Shown here: positions 26,129 to 35,595 of the stretch, piece by piece
Position numbering within the stretch: the first letter of the stretch is position 1
Layout: each line of letters starts with the position of its first letter
DNA from: Alistipes sp.
Lineage (GTDB): Bacteria > Bacteroidota > Bacteroidia > Bacteroidales > Rikenellaceae
NCBI GenBank assembly: GCA_017555695.1
Contig: JAFZFX010000036.1
Span: forward strand, 186,001 to 250,000
DNA length: 64,000 nucleotides
Direction: 5' to 3'
The notes under the pieces: model-generated
Databases searched by the model: none
What the model was told of the DNA's origin: nothing
The model's input: only the letters and a program-made list of their open reading frames with translations
Program-made: the position numbers and the translations under genes

Positions 26129-27460
26129 ATGAGTTTGATGAAGTTAGAGACCGCAAAGAGTGGCGTAGTAATCTCTGAGGAGATGAAGGCTGCGGCTGCT
26201 GCGGCAAACACACTCCTCCACACTGGCGAGGGTGCTGGTAACGATTTCTTGGGTTGGGTAAACCTTCCCTCATCTATCGACAACGAGCAGATTGCTGCCA
26301 TCGAGGCACAGGCTGCAAAGTTGCGTGCAAAGGCCGATGTAGTTATCTGCATCGGCATCGGTGGTTCTTACCTTGGCGCTAAGGCCGTTATCGACGCTAT
26401 GAGCAACTCTTTCGAGTTCTTGAAGAAGAAGCACGACAACCCCACTGTAGTATTCGCTGGCCAGAACATCTCGGAGGATTACACTTACGAGTTGCTCGAC
26501 GCCGTTAAGGATTACTCTGTTGCGGCTATCGTAATCTCGAAGTCTGGTACAACTACCGAGCCCGCCATCGCTTTCCGTCTTATCAAGTCATACCTCGAGG
26601 AGCGTTACGGCAAGGAGGAGGCTGCCGAGCGTATCGTAGCCATCACCGACCAGGCTCGCGGCGCACTCAAGACTCTCTCTACAAACGAGGGTTACCCCAC
26701 ATTCGTTATTCCTGACAATGTAGGTGGTCGTTTCTCTGTACTCACTCCCGTAGGTTTGTTGCCCTTGGCAGTAGCTGGCATCGACATCAAGGCTTTGGTA
26801 GCTGGTGCGCAGGCTATGGAGCAGGCTACTGGCGCTGATGTTCCCGTTGAGGAGAACCTCGCAGCACAGTACGCTATTGTTCGTAACGAGCTCTACAAGG
26901 CTGGCAAGAAGGTTGAGATCCTCGGTTCATACGAGCCCAAGTTGCTCTACATCGCCGAGTGGTGGAAGCAGCTCTATGGCGAGTCAGAGGGTAAGGACGG
27001 CCTTGGTATCTTCCCCGCAAGCGTTACACTGACTGCCGACCTGCACTCTATGGGTCAGTACATCCAGGAGGGTGAGCGCACTCTCTTCGAGACAATCATC
27101 TCTGTTGCCGAGTCAAAGTACGAGGTTAAGGTTGAGGCTGACGAGGCTAACCTCGACGGTTTGAACTTCCTCACTGGCAAGCGTCTCTCTAACATCAACA
27201 AGATGGCAGAGTTGGGCGTTCAGTTGGCTCACATCGACGGTGGTGTTCCCCAGCTCCGCATCGAGATTCCCGCCATCAACGAGACATCAATCGGTGCGCT
27301 GATCTACTTCTTCGAGAAGGCTTGCGGTATCAGCGGTTACATCTTGGGCGTAAACCCCTTCAACCAGCCTGGTGTAGAGGCTTACAAGAAGAATATGTTT
27401 GCCCTGTTGGATAAGCCCGGTTACGAGGAGGAGTCAAAGGCTATCAAGGCTCGCCTGTAA
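26129..27460 (+). CDS. pgi: Glucose-6-phosphate isomerase
   Basis: The 443-aa enzyme interconverts glucose-6-phosphate and fructose-6-phosphate in the cytosol. It has the SIS sugar-isomerase layout of the shorter (about 450 aa) bacterial PGI type: [12 protein letters not shown] near 75-86, [12 protein letters not shown] near 140-151, and [14 protein letters not shown] near the C-terminus. It is monocistronic, with its own promoter and terminator. It connects the glycogen genes to glycolysis, and its codon choice is like theirs. Confidence 0.96.
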   Translation: MSLMKLETAKSGVVISEEMKAAAAAANTLLHTGEGAGNDFLGWVNLPSSIDNEQIAAIEAQAAKLRAKADVVICIGIGGSYLGAKAVIDAMSNSFEFLKKKHDNPTVVFAGQNISEDYTYELLDAVKDYSVAAIVISKSGTTTEPAIAFRLIKSYLEERYGKEEAAERIVAITDQARGALKTLSTNEGYPTFVIPDNVGGRFSVLTPVGLLPLAVAGIDIKALVAGAQAMEQATGADVPVEENLAAQYAIVRNELYKAGKKVEILGSYEPKLLYIAEWWKQLYGESEGKDGLGIFPASVTLTADLHSMGQYIQEGERTLFETIISVAESKYEVKVEADEANLDGLNFLTGKRLSNINKMAELGVQLAHIDGGVPQLRIEIPAINETSIGALIYFFEKACGISGYILGVNPFNQPGVEAYKKNMFALLDKPGYEEESKAIKARL

Positions 27461-27481
27461 TCTCGCAATCAACACATAAAC

Positions 27482-27516
27482 AAAGGGTTGCCCCGCAAGG
27501 AGCAACCCTTTTATTT
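27482..27516 (+). terminator. Intrinsic terminator of pgi
   Basis: The arms aagggttgc (27483-27491) and gcaaccctt (27502-27510) form a perfect 9-bp stem followed by TTATTTTAT. It lies 22 bp after the stop. Confidence 0.85.
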
Positions 27517-27557
27517 TATCATATTAATACATCCGTTAGAGTTATCGAAATCTCGCA

Positions 27558-28730
27558 TTACATCAACGGCATCAGCATTATCAACAAAACCACAACGCTC
27601 ACAATGAGCAACGAGCTAAAGCACATCACCACATAGAGGATATTGACGAACAGGGCCGCCAACGCAGACTTGAACCACGACACTATACCGTAACAGTTTT
27701 TCATCGCGGCCGTGAGATAGATAAAGAGTATTATTCGCAACAAAACGCTCACCGAGCCCAGCGAAAAACCAAATATCATACCCGCCACATACAACACCGC
27801 AAGCACGAAGTCCACAAATGCCAAATAGTAGAACGAAAAGACATAGAGATTACCCTTCGGGAGCTTTCTTCGGCGCAGAATCGTATTTAACGCCAACACC
27901 AGGAACGGCGCCGTGAGCAACATCAGCAACGGGAAATGGTCCACAAATTTCGTGAACAGCAGTAGCAACGATTTCTCAATTTCGGCAAGCGACATCGCAT
28001 CTATGCTCACAATATCATTATCGCAGGAGAAGGCATAAACGCCATCCTTTTGTACCAGCAACCTATCATCTATTAGCACCGTAGGCACAACCGCCACCAG
28101 AGTGTCAGGATGTTCCTCATCCGTCAGGCTGACCACATCTACAACCTCCACCACTCCTGGATGCTTCTCCAAAACAACATTCGACACGGCCAATGTGACG
28201 GTATCGCGCGGCGACATCGTCATCTTCTCGAGATAGTCATCATCGTCAGATATTGCCGAGAGCGACATCTCGGAAATAAGTTGTTCCTGCTCGGTAGACT
28301 TATCAATCGTCCTTTTAATCTTGGCATCCGTTCCCATTAACGAGAACAGTGTGATAAGAATAAGAAGGATAAGCAAATTGAGTTTCAGCGGATGCATATA
28401 CGAGACATAACGACCCGCACAATACTCCTTGGGCAGACGACCAGGGTGAAAGACCAGAGTGCAAAATGTTGGCAGAACAACACGCTCTACCGGCAGGATA
28501 TTAAATATGTACTCCTTAACAAAATCGCGTCGGCCAGGATTGACCACAGAGGCATTCTGACCACACTTGTGGCAATACATACCATTGAGTTCCGTGCCGC
28601 AGTTCAGGCAGTTGCTGTATGGCGGCAATTCATCGGTCATAGGATTGCCATCACGCGCCGTCAGTACACTAAACTTACGCCCCCACTCTTTTATCTTCTT
28701 CGCGATAGTACGCAGAAAGGTGATTTTCAT
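27558..28730 (-). CDS. DUF3667-type membrane protein with zinc ribbon
   Basis: The 390-aa protein has a zinc ribbon (CLNCGTELNGMYCHKCGQ, about 41-58) and then about five membrane helices, one near 114-132 and the rest in the last 150 residues. A soluble stretch of about 120 residues lies between. This is the DUF3667 layout common in Bacteroidetes; the function is unknown. Its start lies 11 bp after the stop of the DUF4252 gene, so it ends the long minus-strand run that begins near 37.8 kb. Confidence 0.8.
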   Translation of the reverse strand: MKITFLRTIAKKIKEWGRKFSVLTARDGNPMTDELPPYSNCLNCGTELNGMYCHKCGQNASVVNPGRRDFVKEYIFNILPVERVVLPTFCTLVFHPGRLPKEYCAGRYVSYMHPLKLNLLILLILITLFSLMGTDAKIKRTIDKSTEQEQLISEMSLSAISDDDDYLEKMTMSPRDTVTLAVSNVVLEKHPGVVEVVDVVSLTDEEHPDTLVAVVPTVLIDDRLLVQKDGVYAFSCDNDIVSIDAMSLAEIEKSLLLLFTKFVDHFPLLMLLTAPFLVLALNTILRRRKLPKGNLYVFSFYYLAFVDFVLAVLYVAGMIFGFSLGSVSVLLRIILFIYLTAAMKNCYGIVSWFKSALAALFVNILYVVMCFSSLLIVSVVVLLIMLMPLM

Positions 28731-28741
28731 AACTGCAACAA

Positions 28742-29245
28742 CTACTTTTTCACTATGGATTCATCGCGAATGACGCCACCGAGATACATCACGCATCGCT
28801 CGTTCTCCTCCTCGATAAGTATTAACATATCGCTAATTGACTTCTTGTCGGCGCTCAACTTATAGTAGGTGCCCAGACGCTTCGCCTTGGGTTTCTCTCC
28901 CTCGGGAATCACCACCTTCTCAAGCCCCACCGCCAACTTCTCGACCTCGCCGCGAATGGCATTAGCCTCATCCTCCGTGGCATCGGCATACTCGACAAGG
29001 ATTATCATATCGACACCCTTGATGACATCCTTCTCAAACTCCTTTCGGAGCATAAGTTTCATCATCTCCAGCCCAGAGCCCTTGACCAAGACCGCGCTTG
29101 TGACTCTTTCACTCTCCTCGTACTTCTCGGCAAACTTCTGCATCGCCTCTCGGCAACTCGGCGTATCTGAATTCGGCGTCTGCGACACTGCACTGAACGA
29201 AAAGGCTATCAATGCACAGCAAAGCATCAGTGCTCGTTTCATCAT
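28742..29245 (-). CDS. DUF4252-type secreted protein
   Basis: The product of about 167 aa has a signal peptide (MMKRALMLCCALIAFSFS, cleavage near SAVSQ) and a small domain resembling DUF4252, a Bacteroidetes family of unknown function found in the periplasm. The start at 29245 places the signal peptide at the N-terminus; a longer frame adds a non-signal-like extension. It lies 32 bp after maf and 11 bp before the DUF3667 gene. Confidence 0.72.
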   Translation of the reverse strand: MMKRALMLCCALIAFSFSAVSQTPNSDTPSCREAMQKFAEKYEESERVTSAVLVKGSGLEMMKLMLRKEFEKDVIKGVDMIILVEYADATEDEANAIRGEVEKLAVGLEKVVIPEGEKPKAKRLGTYYKLSADKKSISDMLILIEEENERCVMYLGGVIRDESIVKK

Positions 29246-29277
29246 AATCTTATACATTAAATTATATGTATGCACCC

Positions 29278-29877
29278 CTACTCCAGCCCAACAAACTCCT
29301 TCAGAGCGCTATAGACTCGCTGCACGGGCAGACCCATCACATTGTAGAACGAACCCTCGATGTACTCGATGCCGACATAGCCTATCCACTCCTGGATGCC
29401 ATACGAGCCAGCCTTGTCGAAGGGTTTATAGTTATCTACATAATACTCAATCTCTTCGCGGCTCATAGCGCGGAATTTCACGCGCGAGAGTGCCGAGAAC
29501 GAACAGCGAGTTGAAGCATTGGTTAAACTTACACCCGTAACCACCTGATGCTCACGACCCGACAACTGCTCCAACATAGCAACGGCATCAGCTCTATCCT
29601 TCGGCTTACCCAACACCTTACCGTCGGCAATCACCACAGTATCGGCGGTTAATAAAATATCGCGCTCACCCAGCGGCTCGGGGTAGGCATCGGCCTTAAG
29701 ACAAGAGAGATACTCAGCCACCTCATTGGCAGGCATCTGAGCAGAGAAACTCTCGTCACACTCGAATCGTGGCGCGAGGCAATACTCAATACCCGCATCG
29801 GCAAGCAGCTCACGACGGCGCGGCGACTGCGAAGCCAGAATAAGACGGTACTCCTTTAGTTTATCGTGCAACAACAT
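29278..29877 (-). CDS. maf: Maf family nucleotide pyrophosphatase
   Basis: The 199-aa protein matches Maf enzymes, which hydrolyse nucleoside triphosphates such as dTTP and UTP, or modified nucleotides, to monophosphates. Clear motifs are ILASQSPRRRELL at the N-terminus, LLTADTVV with the metal-binding Asp, and KAGSYGIQEW near the C-terminus. Its start lies 2 bp after the stop of the FAH-family gene, so the two are coupled. Confidence 0.93.
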   Translation of the reverse strand: MLLHDKLKEYRLILASQSPRRRELLADAGIEYCLAPRFECDESFSAQMPANEVAEYLSCLKADAYPEPLGERDILLTADTVVIADGKVLGKPKDRADAVAMLEQLSGREHQVVTGVSLTNASTRCSFSALSRVKFRAMSREEIEYYVDNYKPFDKAGSYGIQEWIGYVGIEYIEGSFYNVMGLPVQRVYSALKEFVGLE

Positions 29878-29879
29878 AA

Positions 29880-30503
29880 CTACATAACATCAAAATCCAA
29901 CAATGTATGGCCGCCAATTCGAGCCTTGATATTATCACCCGCCTTGACTGCACCCACACCCACAGGCGTACCTGTGTATATAAGGTCACCGATGCGCAGG
30001 GTCATATAGCGCGAAATGTGGCTGATGATTTTATCAACCGTAAAGAGCATCTCGCTCGTGCGACCTCGCTGGCGCACCTCATCGTTGAGCAACATCTCGA
30101 ACTCAAGATTCTGCACATCGCCTCCCAACTCGGCCAGCGACACAAACTGATTTGACAGAGCCGCCGAGTGGTCGAAACCCTTACACAACTCCCACGGCAG
30201 ACCCTTCTCGATGGCCTCACGCTGAAGGTCGCGAGCCGTAAAGTCGATACCCAGACCCACCTCCTCGTAGCAGCGCGATGCGAATTTCTCGTCGATACAC
30301 TTTGCCAAACGGGTGATTCGTACAACCAACTCGCACTCGTAATGCACCTCGTTTGAGAACGAGGGGATGTAGAAGGGATCGTTGTTACGCAACAGCGCCG
30401 TATCGGGCTTGAGGAAGAAGAGCGGCTCCTTGGGCAGCTCGGCTCCATCGTTTAGTTCTTTAGCGTGGTCGGCATAGTTGCGACCAATACAGATTATCTT
30501 CAT
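29880..30503 (-). CDS. Fumarylacetoacetate hydrolase family protein
   Basis: The 207-aa protein has the FAH fold. It opens with MKIICIGRNYADHAKE and has PLFFLKPDTALL, followed by HYECELVVRI with acidic metal ligands, and ends with the conserved LIYTGTPVGVGAVKAGD. Members hydrolyse C-C bonds or decarboxylate oxaloacetate-like acids; short bacterial forms are often oxaloacetate tautomerases or decarboxylases. The exact substrate is open. It overlaps the small membrane gene upstream by 4 bp and is followed 2 bp later by maf. Confidence 0.88.
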   Translation of the reverse strand: MKIICIGRNYADHAKELNDGAELPKEPLFFLKPDTALLRNNDPFYIPSFSNEVHYECELVVRITRLAKCIDEKFASRCYEEVGLGIDFTARDLQREAIEKGLPWELCKGFDHSAALSNQFVSLAELGGDVQNLEFEMLLNDEVRQRGRTSEMLFTVDKIISHISRYMTLRIGDLIYTGTPVGVGAVKAGDNIKARIGGHTLLDFDVM

Positions 30504-30805
30504 CGTTTCTCAAATTTTTCTTTTCTTACATTTACATATATGCCCGCCACAATCAACATCCCGCAAGGAATCCAGCAGAGCAGTAATGAATATAGTGCCA
30601 CGCTCGGCATCAGTGGCGAGAGCAGCACCGAGGGTACGCCCGCAAACATTACATTCGAAATCAGGCGGCCAAGTTTTTGGATATCAACCTTTTCGCGCTT
30701 CTCACGGGGCATAGTATTATAGCCCGACATCGTTTCGGGATAGTGACGCAGAAACAGGGCTATCAATGCCCAAATCACTGCAAATATAACGGCACCAAAA
30801 AACAT
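30500..30805 (-). CDS. Small membrane protein, DUF3784-like
   Basis: The 101-aa protein has three membrane helices (about 3-20, 53-68 and 70-92), a short soluble loop after the first, and a basic C-terminus. The layout and the GYNTMPREKREKVD segment fit DUF3784, an uncharacterised family. It overlaps the FAH gene in an ATGA arrangement, so it is a real co-translated gene. Confidence 0.75.
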   Translation of the reverse strand: MFFGAVIFAVIWALIALFLRHYPETMSGYNTMPREKREKVDIQKLGRLISNVMFAGVPSVLLSPLMPSVALYSLLLCWIPCGMLIVAGIYVNVRKEKFEKR

Positions 30806-30954
30806 TTGTTCATATTAACTATTATCCAACACTCCCCAAAAAGTTCTATAACGAGAGGTATTTTTAGGCTTGCGAAGGTCGAGAAACCGCAGTTTACTCG
30901 GGCGTAAATGAGGATTTCGAGACCGAGCGTAACGACAAAATAACCTCGTTATAG
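30806..30954 (-). repeat. Intergenic palindromic element after lpxB
   Basis: The gap of 143 bp holds nested inverted repeats. The outer arms ctataacgagaggt (30846-30859) and acctcgttatag (30943-30954) pair over 12 bp with a 2-nt bulge and reach into the lpxB stop codon. Inside, gagaaaccgcagtttac and gtaaatgaggatttc form an imperfect stem. It looks like a dispersed intergenic repeat or an RNA processing element. No second copy is seen in this window. Confidence 0.45.
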
Positions 30955-32079
30955 GGCTTTTATCGTACTAACAATATCCGCCGCAAACCTATCACTTGCG
31001 CCTGGGCCTCCGATAATTGCTCGCAACTCCTCGAAATCGGCAAGCATCTTTTCGCGCTTTGAGCCGCCCTTCAGAATCGAGCGCAACTCCTGCTCGGCCT
31101 CATCAACCGATGGTTTATATACCACCATCTCGCGTACCGCCTCGCGCTGCAAATTCAGATTCACGAGCGACACATAGGGTATCTTCAGCAAATAGGGCTT
31201 CACCTTCTCGTAGAGCCACGGAATACCATATACGACCAACTCGGGGATGCCAATCAGTGCCGTCTCCAAAGTCGCCGTACCCGATGTAACAACCGCAGCC
31301 TCTGATATTTGCAACAACTCGTAAGTCTTGTCGCAGACAAACTTCACGGGCATATCGGCCGTAAATGCCTCATACTGCTCGCGAGCTATCCACCCCACGC
31401 CAGCCACCACAAACTGCTTCTCAGGCATACGCTCGGCCAAGCGTGCCATAAAGCGCAAGTTAGCCTTAATCTCGCTCACGCGACTACCCGCCAACAGTGC
31501 CACGATGGGGCGCTCATCAAGACCATTCGCTGCACGAAACTCCGCCTCCACTGGGGCAGCAGCACAACGCTCGGCAATGGCATCCATCAGGGGGTTACCC
31601 TCGAAGTGGGGCTCAATGCCCTTTGAGCGAAAATACTCCTTCTCGAAGGGAAAGATGATATAGAGCTTATCGACAAACCTCTTGAGCGCCTTCACGCGAT
31701 GCTCCTTCCACGCCCACACCTTAGGGGCGATATAATAGTGTACGGGGATACCGTTGTTGTGTGCAAACTCGGCCACCTTGACATTGAAGCCAGGGTAGTC
31801 AATCAGGATAACCACATCGGGGGCATAGGCCTTGATGTCACGGCAACAATCCTTCATCTGCGAGAGAATGGTGCGTATGTTCATCGCCACCTGCACAAAC
31901 CCAAAGAAGGACATCTCGCGGTAGTGCTTGACAAGATTCTCCTTGCCACCCACCTTAGCCATCATATCACCTCCCCAGAAGCGAAACTCCGCCTCGGGGT
32001 CTGATTTAACAATACCCTTCATCAGGTTAGAACCGTGCAAATCACCCGACGGCTCACCCGCAATAATATAATATTTCAT
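30949..32079 (-). CDS. lpxB: Lipid-A-disaccharide synthase
   Basis: The 376-aa GT19 enzyme joins UDP-2,3-diacylglucosamine to lipid X, making the lipid A disaccharide at the inner membrane. Family features include the N-terminal IIAGEPSGDLHGSNLM, DVVILIDYPGFN, the YYIAPKVWAWKEHR motif and SGTATLETAL. Length is normal. It lies 3 bp after trmD, within the long minus-strand run. Confidence 0.96.
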   Translation of the reverse strand: MKYYIIAGEPSGDLHGSNLMKGIVKSDPEAEFRFWGGDMMAKVGGKENLVKHYREMSFFGFVQVAMNIRTILSQMKDCCRDIKAYAPDVVILIDYPGFNVKVAEFAHNNGIPVHYYIAPKVWAWKEHRVKALKRFVDKLYIIFPFEKEYFRSKGIEPHFEGNPLMDAIAERCAAAPVEAEFRAANGLDERPIVALLAGSRVSEIKANLRFMARLAERMPEKQFVVAGVGWIAREQYEAFTADMPVKFVCDKTYELLQISEAAVVTSGTATLETALIGIPELVVYGIPWLYEKVKPYLLKIPYVSLVNLNLQREAVREMVVYKPSVDEAEQELRSILKGGSKREKMLADFEELRAIIGGPGASDRFAADIVSTIKAL

Positions 32080-32082
32080 ACC

Positions 32083-32766
32083 TTATTTCATTCTTTCAAG
32101 AAGGTCTGGTCGCAGGCGCTTGGTGCGCTCGTACGACTGCTCCTCTTGCCACTTCTCAATCTCGGCAAAGTTACCCGACAACAGCACATCGGGCACACGC
32201 CAACCGCGAAACTCCGCAGGGCGAGTATATACGGGCGGAGCCAACAAATCGTCCTGGAAGCAGTCGGTCAGAGCCGATGCCTCGTCGCCAATAGCGCCAG
32301 GCAGAAGTCTTACGACAGAGTCGGCAATGATGCAGGCTGCCAACTCACCTCCCGTCAGCACATAGTCACCGATAGAGATCTCGCGTGTGATGAGATGCTC
32401 GCGGATACGGTAGTCGATACCCTTGTAGTGACCGCAAAGGATGATGATATTCTCGCACATCGACAGACGGTTAGCCTCGTGCTGATTGTAGGTGATGCCG
32501 TCGGGCGAGGTGTAGATAATCTCGTCGTATTGGCGCTCGGACTGCAACTTCTCGATAAGCTCGAAGACGGGTTCACACTTCATCACCATACCTGCCTCAC
32601 CACCAAAGGGGTAGTCATCGGTAGTCTTGCGCTTGTCGTGGGTGTAGTCGTGCAGATTATGCACCACAATCTCCACCAGGCCCTTCTCCTGCGCACGCTT
32701 GAGAATCGACTCATTCAGGGGCGACTCGACCAATTCGGGAACAACTGTAATAATATCTATTCGCAT
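32083..32766 (-). CDS. trmD: tRNA (guanine-37-N1)-methyltransferase
   Basis: The enzyme of about 227 aa methylates G37 of tRNAs with a SPOUT trefoil-knot fold. Visible features are [11 protein letters not shown] at the start, [10 protein letters not shown], and [13 protein letters not shown] in the knot. I start it at ATG 32766, which gives the family N-terminus; a TTG 6 bp farther upstream is less likely. It begins 6 bp after the stop of the FkbM gene. Confidence 0.96.
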   Translation of the reverse strand: MRIDIITVVPELVESPLNESILKRAQEKGLVEIVVHNLHDYTHDKRKTTDDYPFGGEAGMVMKCEPVFELIEKLQSERQYDEIIYTSPDGITYNQHEANRLSMCENIIILCGHYKGIDYRIREHLITREISIGDYVLTGGELAACIIADSVVRLLPGAIGDEASALTDCFQDDLLAPPVYTRPAEFRGWRVPDVLLSGNFAEIEKWQEEQSYERTKRLRPDLLERMK

Positions 32767-32772
32767 ACTCAA

Positions 32773-33507
32773 TTAACGGTTATATCTGAAAATTATATCT
32801 TTATCGCTCTCGGCATCGAGCGCAACCTCCTGCCCATCGCAGAGCATATAGGCGGCATAGCCCATCTCCGAGAACATCTTTATCATCTGCTTGCGGCTCT
32901 CGCCATCGGTCTCGACCAGCACCATGGGATGGAAACGCTCCAGCAACGGACGCAACTCGGGCAGAACCACACGCTCGTAGCCTTCGATGTCGCACTTTAT
33001 AAAATCCACACGCTCAAGACCAGCAAACAGTTCGCTACCGCGCTTCATCTGCGCCGTGAAACGGATGGCATCGGCCGAGAGTGAACCATCACTCACAAAG
33101 TTGCGGCCCGTACCAAAGTATCCGCCGCTTGCCACCGAATCGTTGGCCATCTCCACCGCGCACTCACTATCACCCAGGGCGTAGTTCAGCAGTTCGACAT
33201 TCTTGCGCGAGCCTACATTATGTTTCAGCACATCGAAGATGACGGGCACGGGCTCGACGGCATAGACCCTACCCTGCTGACCCACGATATCCGACAGCGG
33301 GCAGGTGTAGTAGCCGAGATTAGCACCAATATCTATCGCCACATCGCCTCGGCTGACGAGTTGCGGCAGATGGTAGGCATACTCCAAGGCACGCCCCTTG
33401 CGACCAAGACCCACTGCACGATAGAGGAAGAAGAGACGGCTCACGACCCTCAAATATCCCTCCAGCGGGAGCAGGCGGTACAATATACGATGAAAGAGTT
33501 TTCCCAT
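32773..33507 (-). CDS. FkbM family methyltransferase
   Basis: The 244-aa protein has a class I SAM-binding fold with the motif VAIDIGANLGYYT (about 56-68) and the FkbM-specific DFIKCDIEGYE (about 168-178). FkbM enzymes O-methylate sugars or polyketides; in Gram-negatives they often modify surface glycans. The substrate here is unknown. Its ATG directly abuts the stop of the upstream protease gene and its stop is 6 bp before trmD, so it is embedded in the operon. Confidence 0.87.
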   Translation of the reverse strand: MGKLFHRILYRLLPLEGYLRVVSRLFFLYRAVGLGRKGRALEYAYHLPQLVSRGDVAIDIGANLGYYTCPLSDIVGQQGRVYAVEPVPVIFDVLKHNVGSRKNVELLNYALGDSECAVEMANDSVASGGYFGTGRNFVSDGSLSADAIRFTAQMKRGSELFAGLERVDFIKCDIEGYERVVLPELRPLLERFHPMVLVETDGESRKQMIKMFSEMGYAAYMLCDGQEVALDAESDKDIIFRYNR

Positions 33508-34821
33508 TTATTTATCTACTCTAAAAAACATTCTACTCAAATCAAAAGTGACAACCTCACGCGCCGTCAAGAAATCAACGCCAACCACACCGTCATACGG
33601 TTCGATGTATGGCGTGCCGTCCTCATACTTTGTGGGCATAGTGACAGCCACCTTTTCTACCTGCAGTGCCTGGCCACAAACATCGAACTCGACCTTTGGC
33701 AGTGTACGGATATCGCACCACTCAACGCCGCCAAAACCACCACTGCGAGAGCGCTCAACATCGCTACCCTCCTGCTCGACTCGCTCGGTGAAGCGGTTGT
33801 AATATTTCGACGATAGATAGGTTTTATTGTTGCCCGTATCGAAGTGCATCACAACCCTATCGTCGCCATCGTTACACCATATATAATAGTGCGAGTCAAA
33901 GAAGATGTTTCGCTGCTTGGGCGCAACGCTCTCCTCTGCGGGCAGAACAAAGCAACTCTTCTCGCGCTCGAATCGGATTTCGCCCATCTTGCGTATGATG
34001 TGCGTACCCAACACAGCCTCGCACAAACCCTCAACCTCGGCATTCTCTGGCACAATCTTATCAACCACACAGAATGTAGCATTACGGATGGTTATATCGC
34101 CTATCTGCATCTCGGGCAGAAAGCCCAACTTGGCATACCCCTCGGCAAAACCGCGAACAAGGATATGCTCGGCAACAATCTCCACACCCAAACGCTCGGC
34201 CGCAGCCGTTGATATGAAGTTGGAGTTGCCACAACCCGTATCGAAGATAAACTTTTCGACATTGTCGCCCACCTTGGCATCGATGACGAGGTGTTCGCCA
34301 TTGCCCACACCTCTCACCTCGACGGGAATGACAACATCCTTTTCGGGGCGCACCATCTCTACGGGACTTTTTGTAGCAAGGGCCGCAAACCAGCGATCTA
34401 AAGACTCCAGGTGGCGACGATTGTCCGCCGCCTCATCTTCGGGCAACAGCACCAAAAGCATCTGCACCACCTCGGCGCCCGCCTTGTAATTCTCGGCCGA
34501 AAGGTAGTTTATAATCGACAGATTTTGCATTCCAAAGACCACCTCGCTACCCAACTCGGGGGCAAACTCGCTCACCACATCGATGGCTTTATTGCTATCC
34601 TCGAATCGGCCCTCGCTGTATGCCACCAACGCATCGGCCAGTGCCAGAAGCGGCTTGGCAACCTTTGCTCGCAACGCAGGCAACTCCTCACCGAGGGTTA
34701 CATAGTCGGCGCTGTTGATTAACGCACCAACACGGGCGTTGGCATCGACAGCCGTCGGCTGCTGCGCAAGTAACTGCAAGGAGAAGGCAAAAGCAAAAAG
34801 TATGGTCAGCAAATATCTCAT
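33508..34821 (-). CDS. Retropepsin-like aspartic protease family protein
   Basis: The protein of about 437 aa has a signal peptide (MRYLLTILFAFAFSLQLLA) and an alpha-helical N-terminal part with a repeat-like flavour (about 25-150). Two aspartyl-protease modules follow: Asp194 in FDTGCGNSNFIS and Asp328 in HFDTGNNKTYLSS. The two DTG motifs in one chain could form a pepsin-like active site. It should act in the periplasm; the target is unknown. I start it at ATG 34821 rather than a GTG 6 bp upstream. It directly abuts the FkbM gene downstream. Confidence 0.82.
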   Translation of the reverse strand: MRYLLTILFAFAFSLQLLAQQPTAVDANARVGALINSADYVTLGEELPALRAKVAKPLLALADALVAYSEGRFEDSNKAIDVVSEFAPELGSEVVFGMQNLSIINYLSAENYKAGAEVVQMLLVLLPEDEAADNRRHLESLDRWFAALATKSPVEMVRPEKDVVIPVEVRGVGNGEHLVIDAKVGDNVEKFIFDTGCGNSNFISTAAAERLGVEIVAEHILVRGFAEGYAKLGFLPEMQIGDITIRNATFCVVDKIVPENAEVEGLCEAVLGTHIIRKMGEIRFEREKSCFVLPAEESVAPKQRNIFFDSHYYIWCNDGDDRVVMHFDTGNNKTYLSSKYYNRFTERVEQEGSDVERSRSGGFGGVEWCDIRTLPKVEFDVCGQALQVEKVAVTMPTKYEDGTPYIEPYDGVVGVDFLTAREVVTFDLSRMFFRVDK

Positions 34822-34841
34822 AACCACTGCGGGGTTTCGGG

Positions 34842-35513
34842 TTAGTTCTTATAGTTCACCTCCTGATTCAACACCTCAACCACAAAGGGATTGTACATCG
34901 ACTCGTGGCCGATGTTGCTGTCGTCGCCGTGACCAGGGTAGATTTTAACATCATCACCCAGCGGCAGCAGGTTGTCGATAATCGAGCGCATAATCCACGA
35001 ATAGTCACCACCAGGCAGGTCGGTACGGCCGATGCTCTCGCGGAAGAGCGTGTCGCCCGTAAAGAGCACCTTCGACTGCGGCTCATAGAGTGCAATATGA
35101 CCAGGCGTGTGGCCAGGAGTAGCGATGATTTTCAGTTCGGTCTCGCCAAACGAAATGCTCTCGCGGCCATCGAGGTCGATATCAATCTTCTCGGGCATAG
35201 CACCGCCACGCACACCGAAGAGCTCGGCACTCGCAGAGGCATTAGCCAGCAGGAACTCATCCTTCTTCGACATTGCAAAGGGAGCCTCGTAGCGCTCACA
35301 CAGATGTGCCACACCCAACAGGTGGTCGAAGTGGCCGTGAGTATTGATTATCACCTCGGGCGTAAGGCCGTTGTCAGCAATAAACTTCTCGATGACCTCA
35401 TTCTCGCGCTCGGTCATATTGCCCGCATCGATGATAGCGGCCTTGAGCGTCGAATCCCAGATTATGTATGTATTCTCCTGTATTGGGTTGAATACCAATC
35501 GTGCAATCTTCAT
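34842..35513 (-). CDS. MBL-fold metallo-hydrolase (glyoxalase II-like)
   Basis: The 223-aa protein has the metallo-beta-lactamase fold with the dinuclear metal motif THGHFDH (His59, His61, Asp63, His64) and further ligands in TPGHTPGH and PGHGDDS. Family members of this size are often thioesterases of the glyoxalase II or YcbL type; the actual substrate is not known. It lies between the protease gene (20 bp) and the nuclease gene (82 bp). Confidence 0.88.
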   Translation of the reverse strand: MKIARLVFNPIQENTYIIWDSTLKAAIIDAGNMTERENEVIEKFIADNGLTPEVIINTHGHFDHLLGVAHLCERYEAPFAMSKKDEFLLANASASAELFGVRGGAMPEKIDIDLDGRESISFGETELKIIATPGHTPGHIALYEPQSKVLFTGDTLFRESIGRTDLPGGDYSWIMRSIIDNLLPLGDDVKIYPGHGDDSNIGHESMYNPFVVEVLNQEVNYKN

Positions 35514-35595
35514 AATATCTCTTTTTTTTGTTATTTTTCTTTAATTTTTTTTCGCCCACTAAATTTGCTCGCCCCTTAAAATCTCACCGCCTCGG

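Noticed and set aside
32035..33084. 349-codon plus-strand frame opposite trmD and the FkbM gene
   Set aside because: Both opposite-strand genes have clear catalytic motifs; this frame has none.
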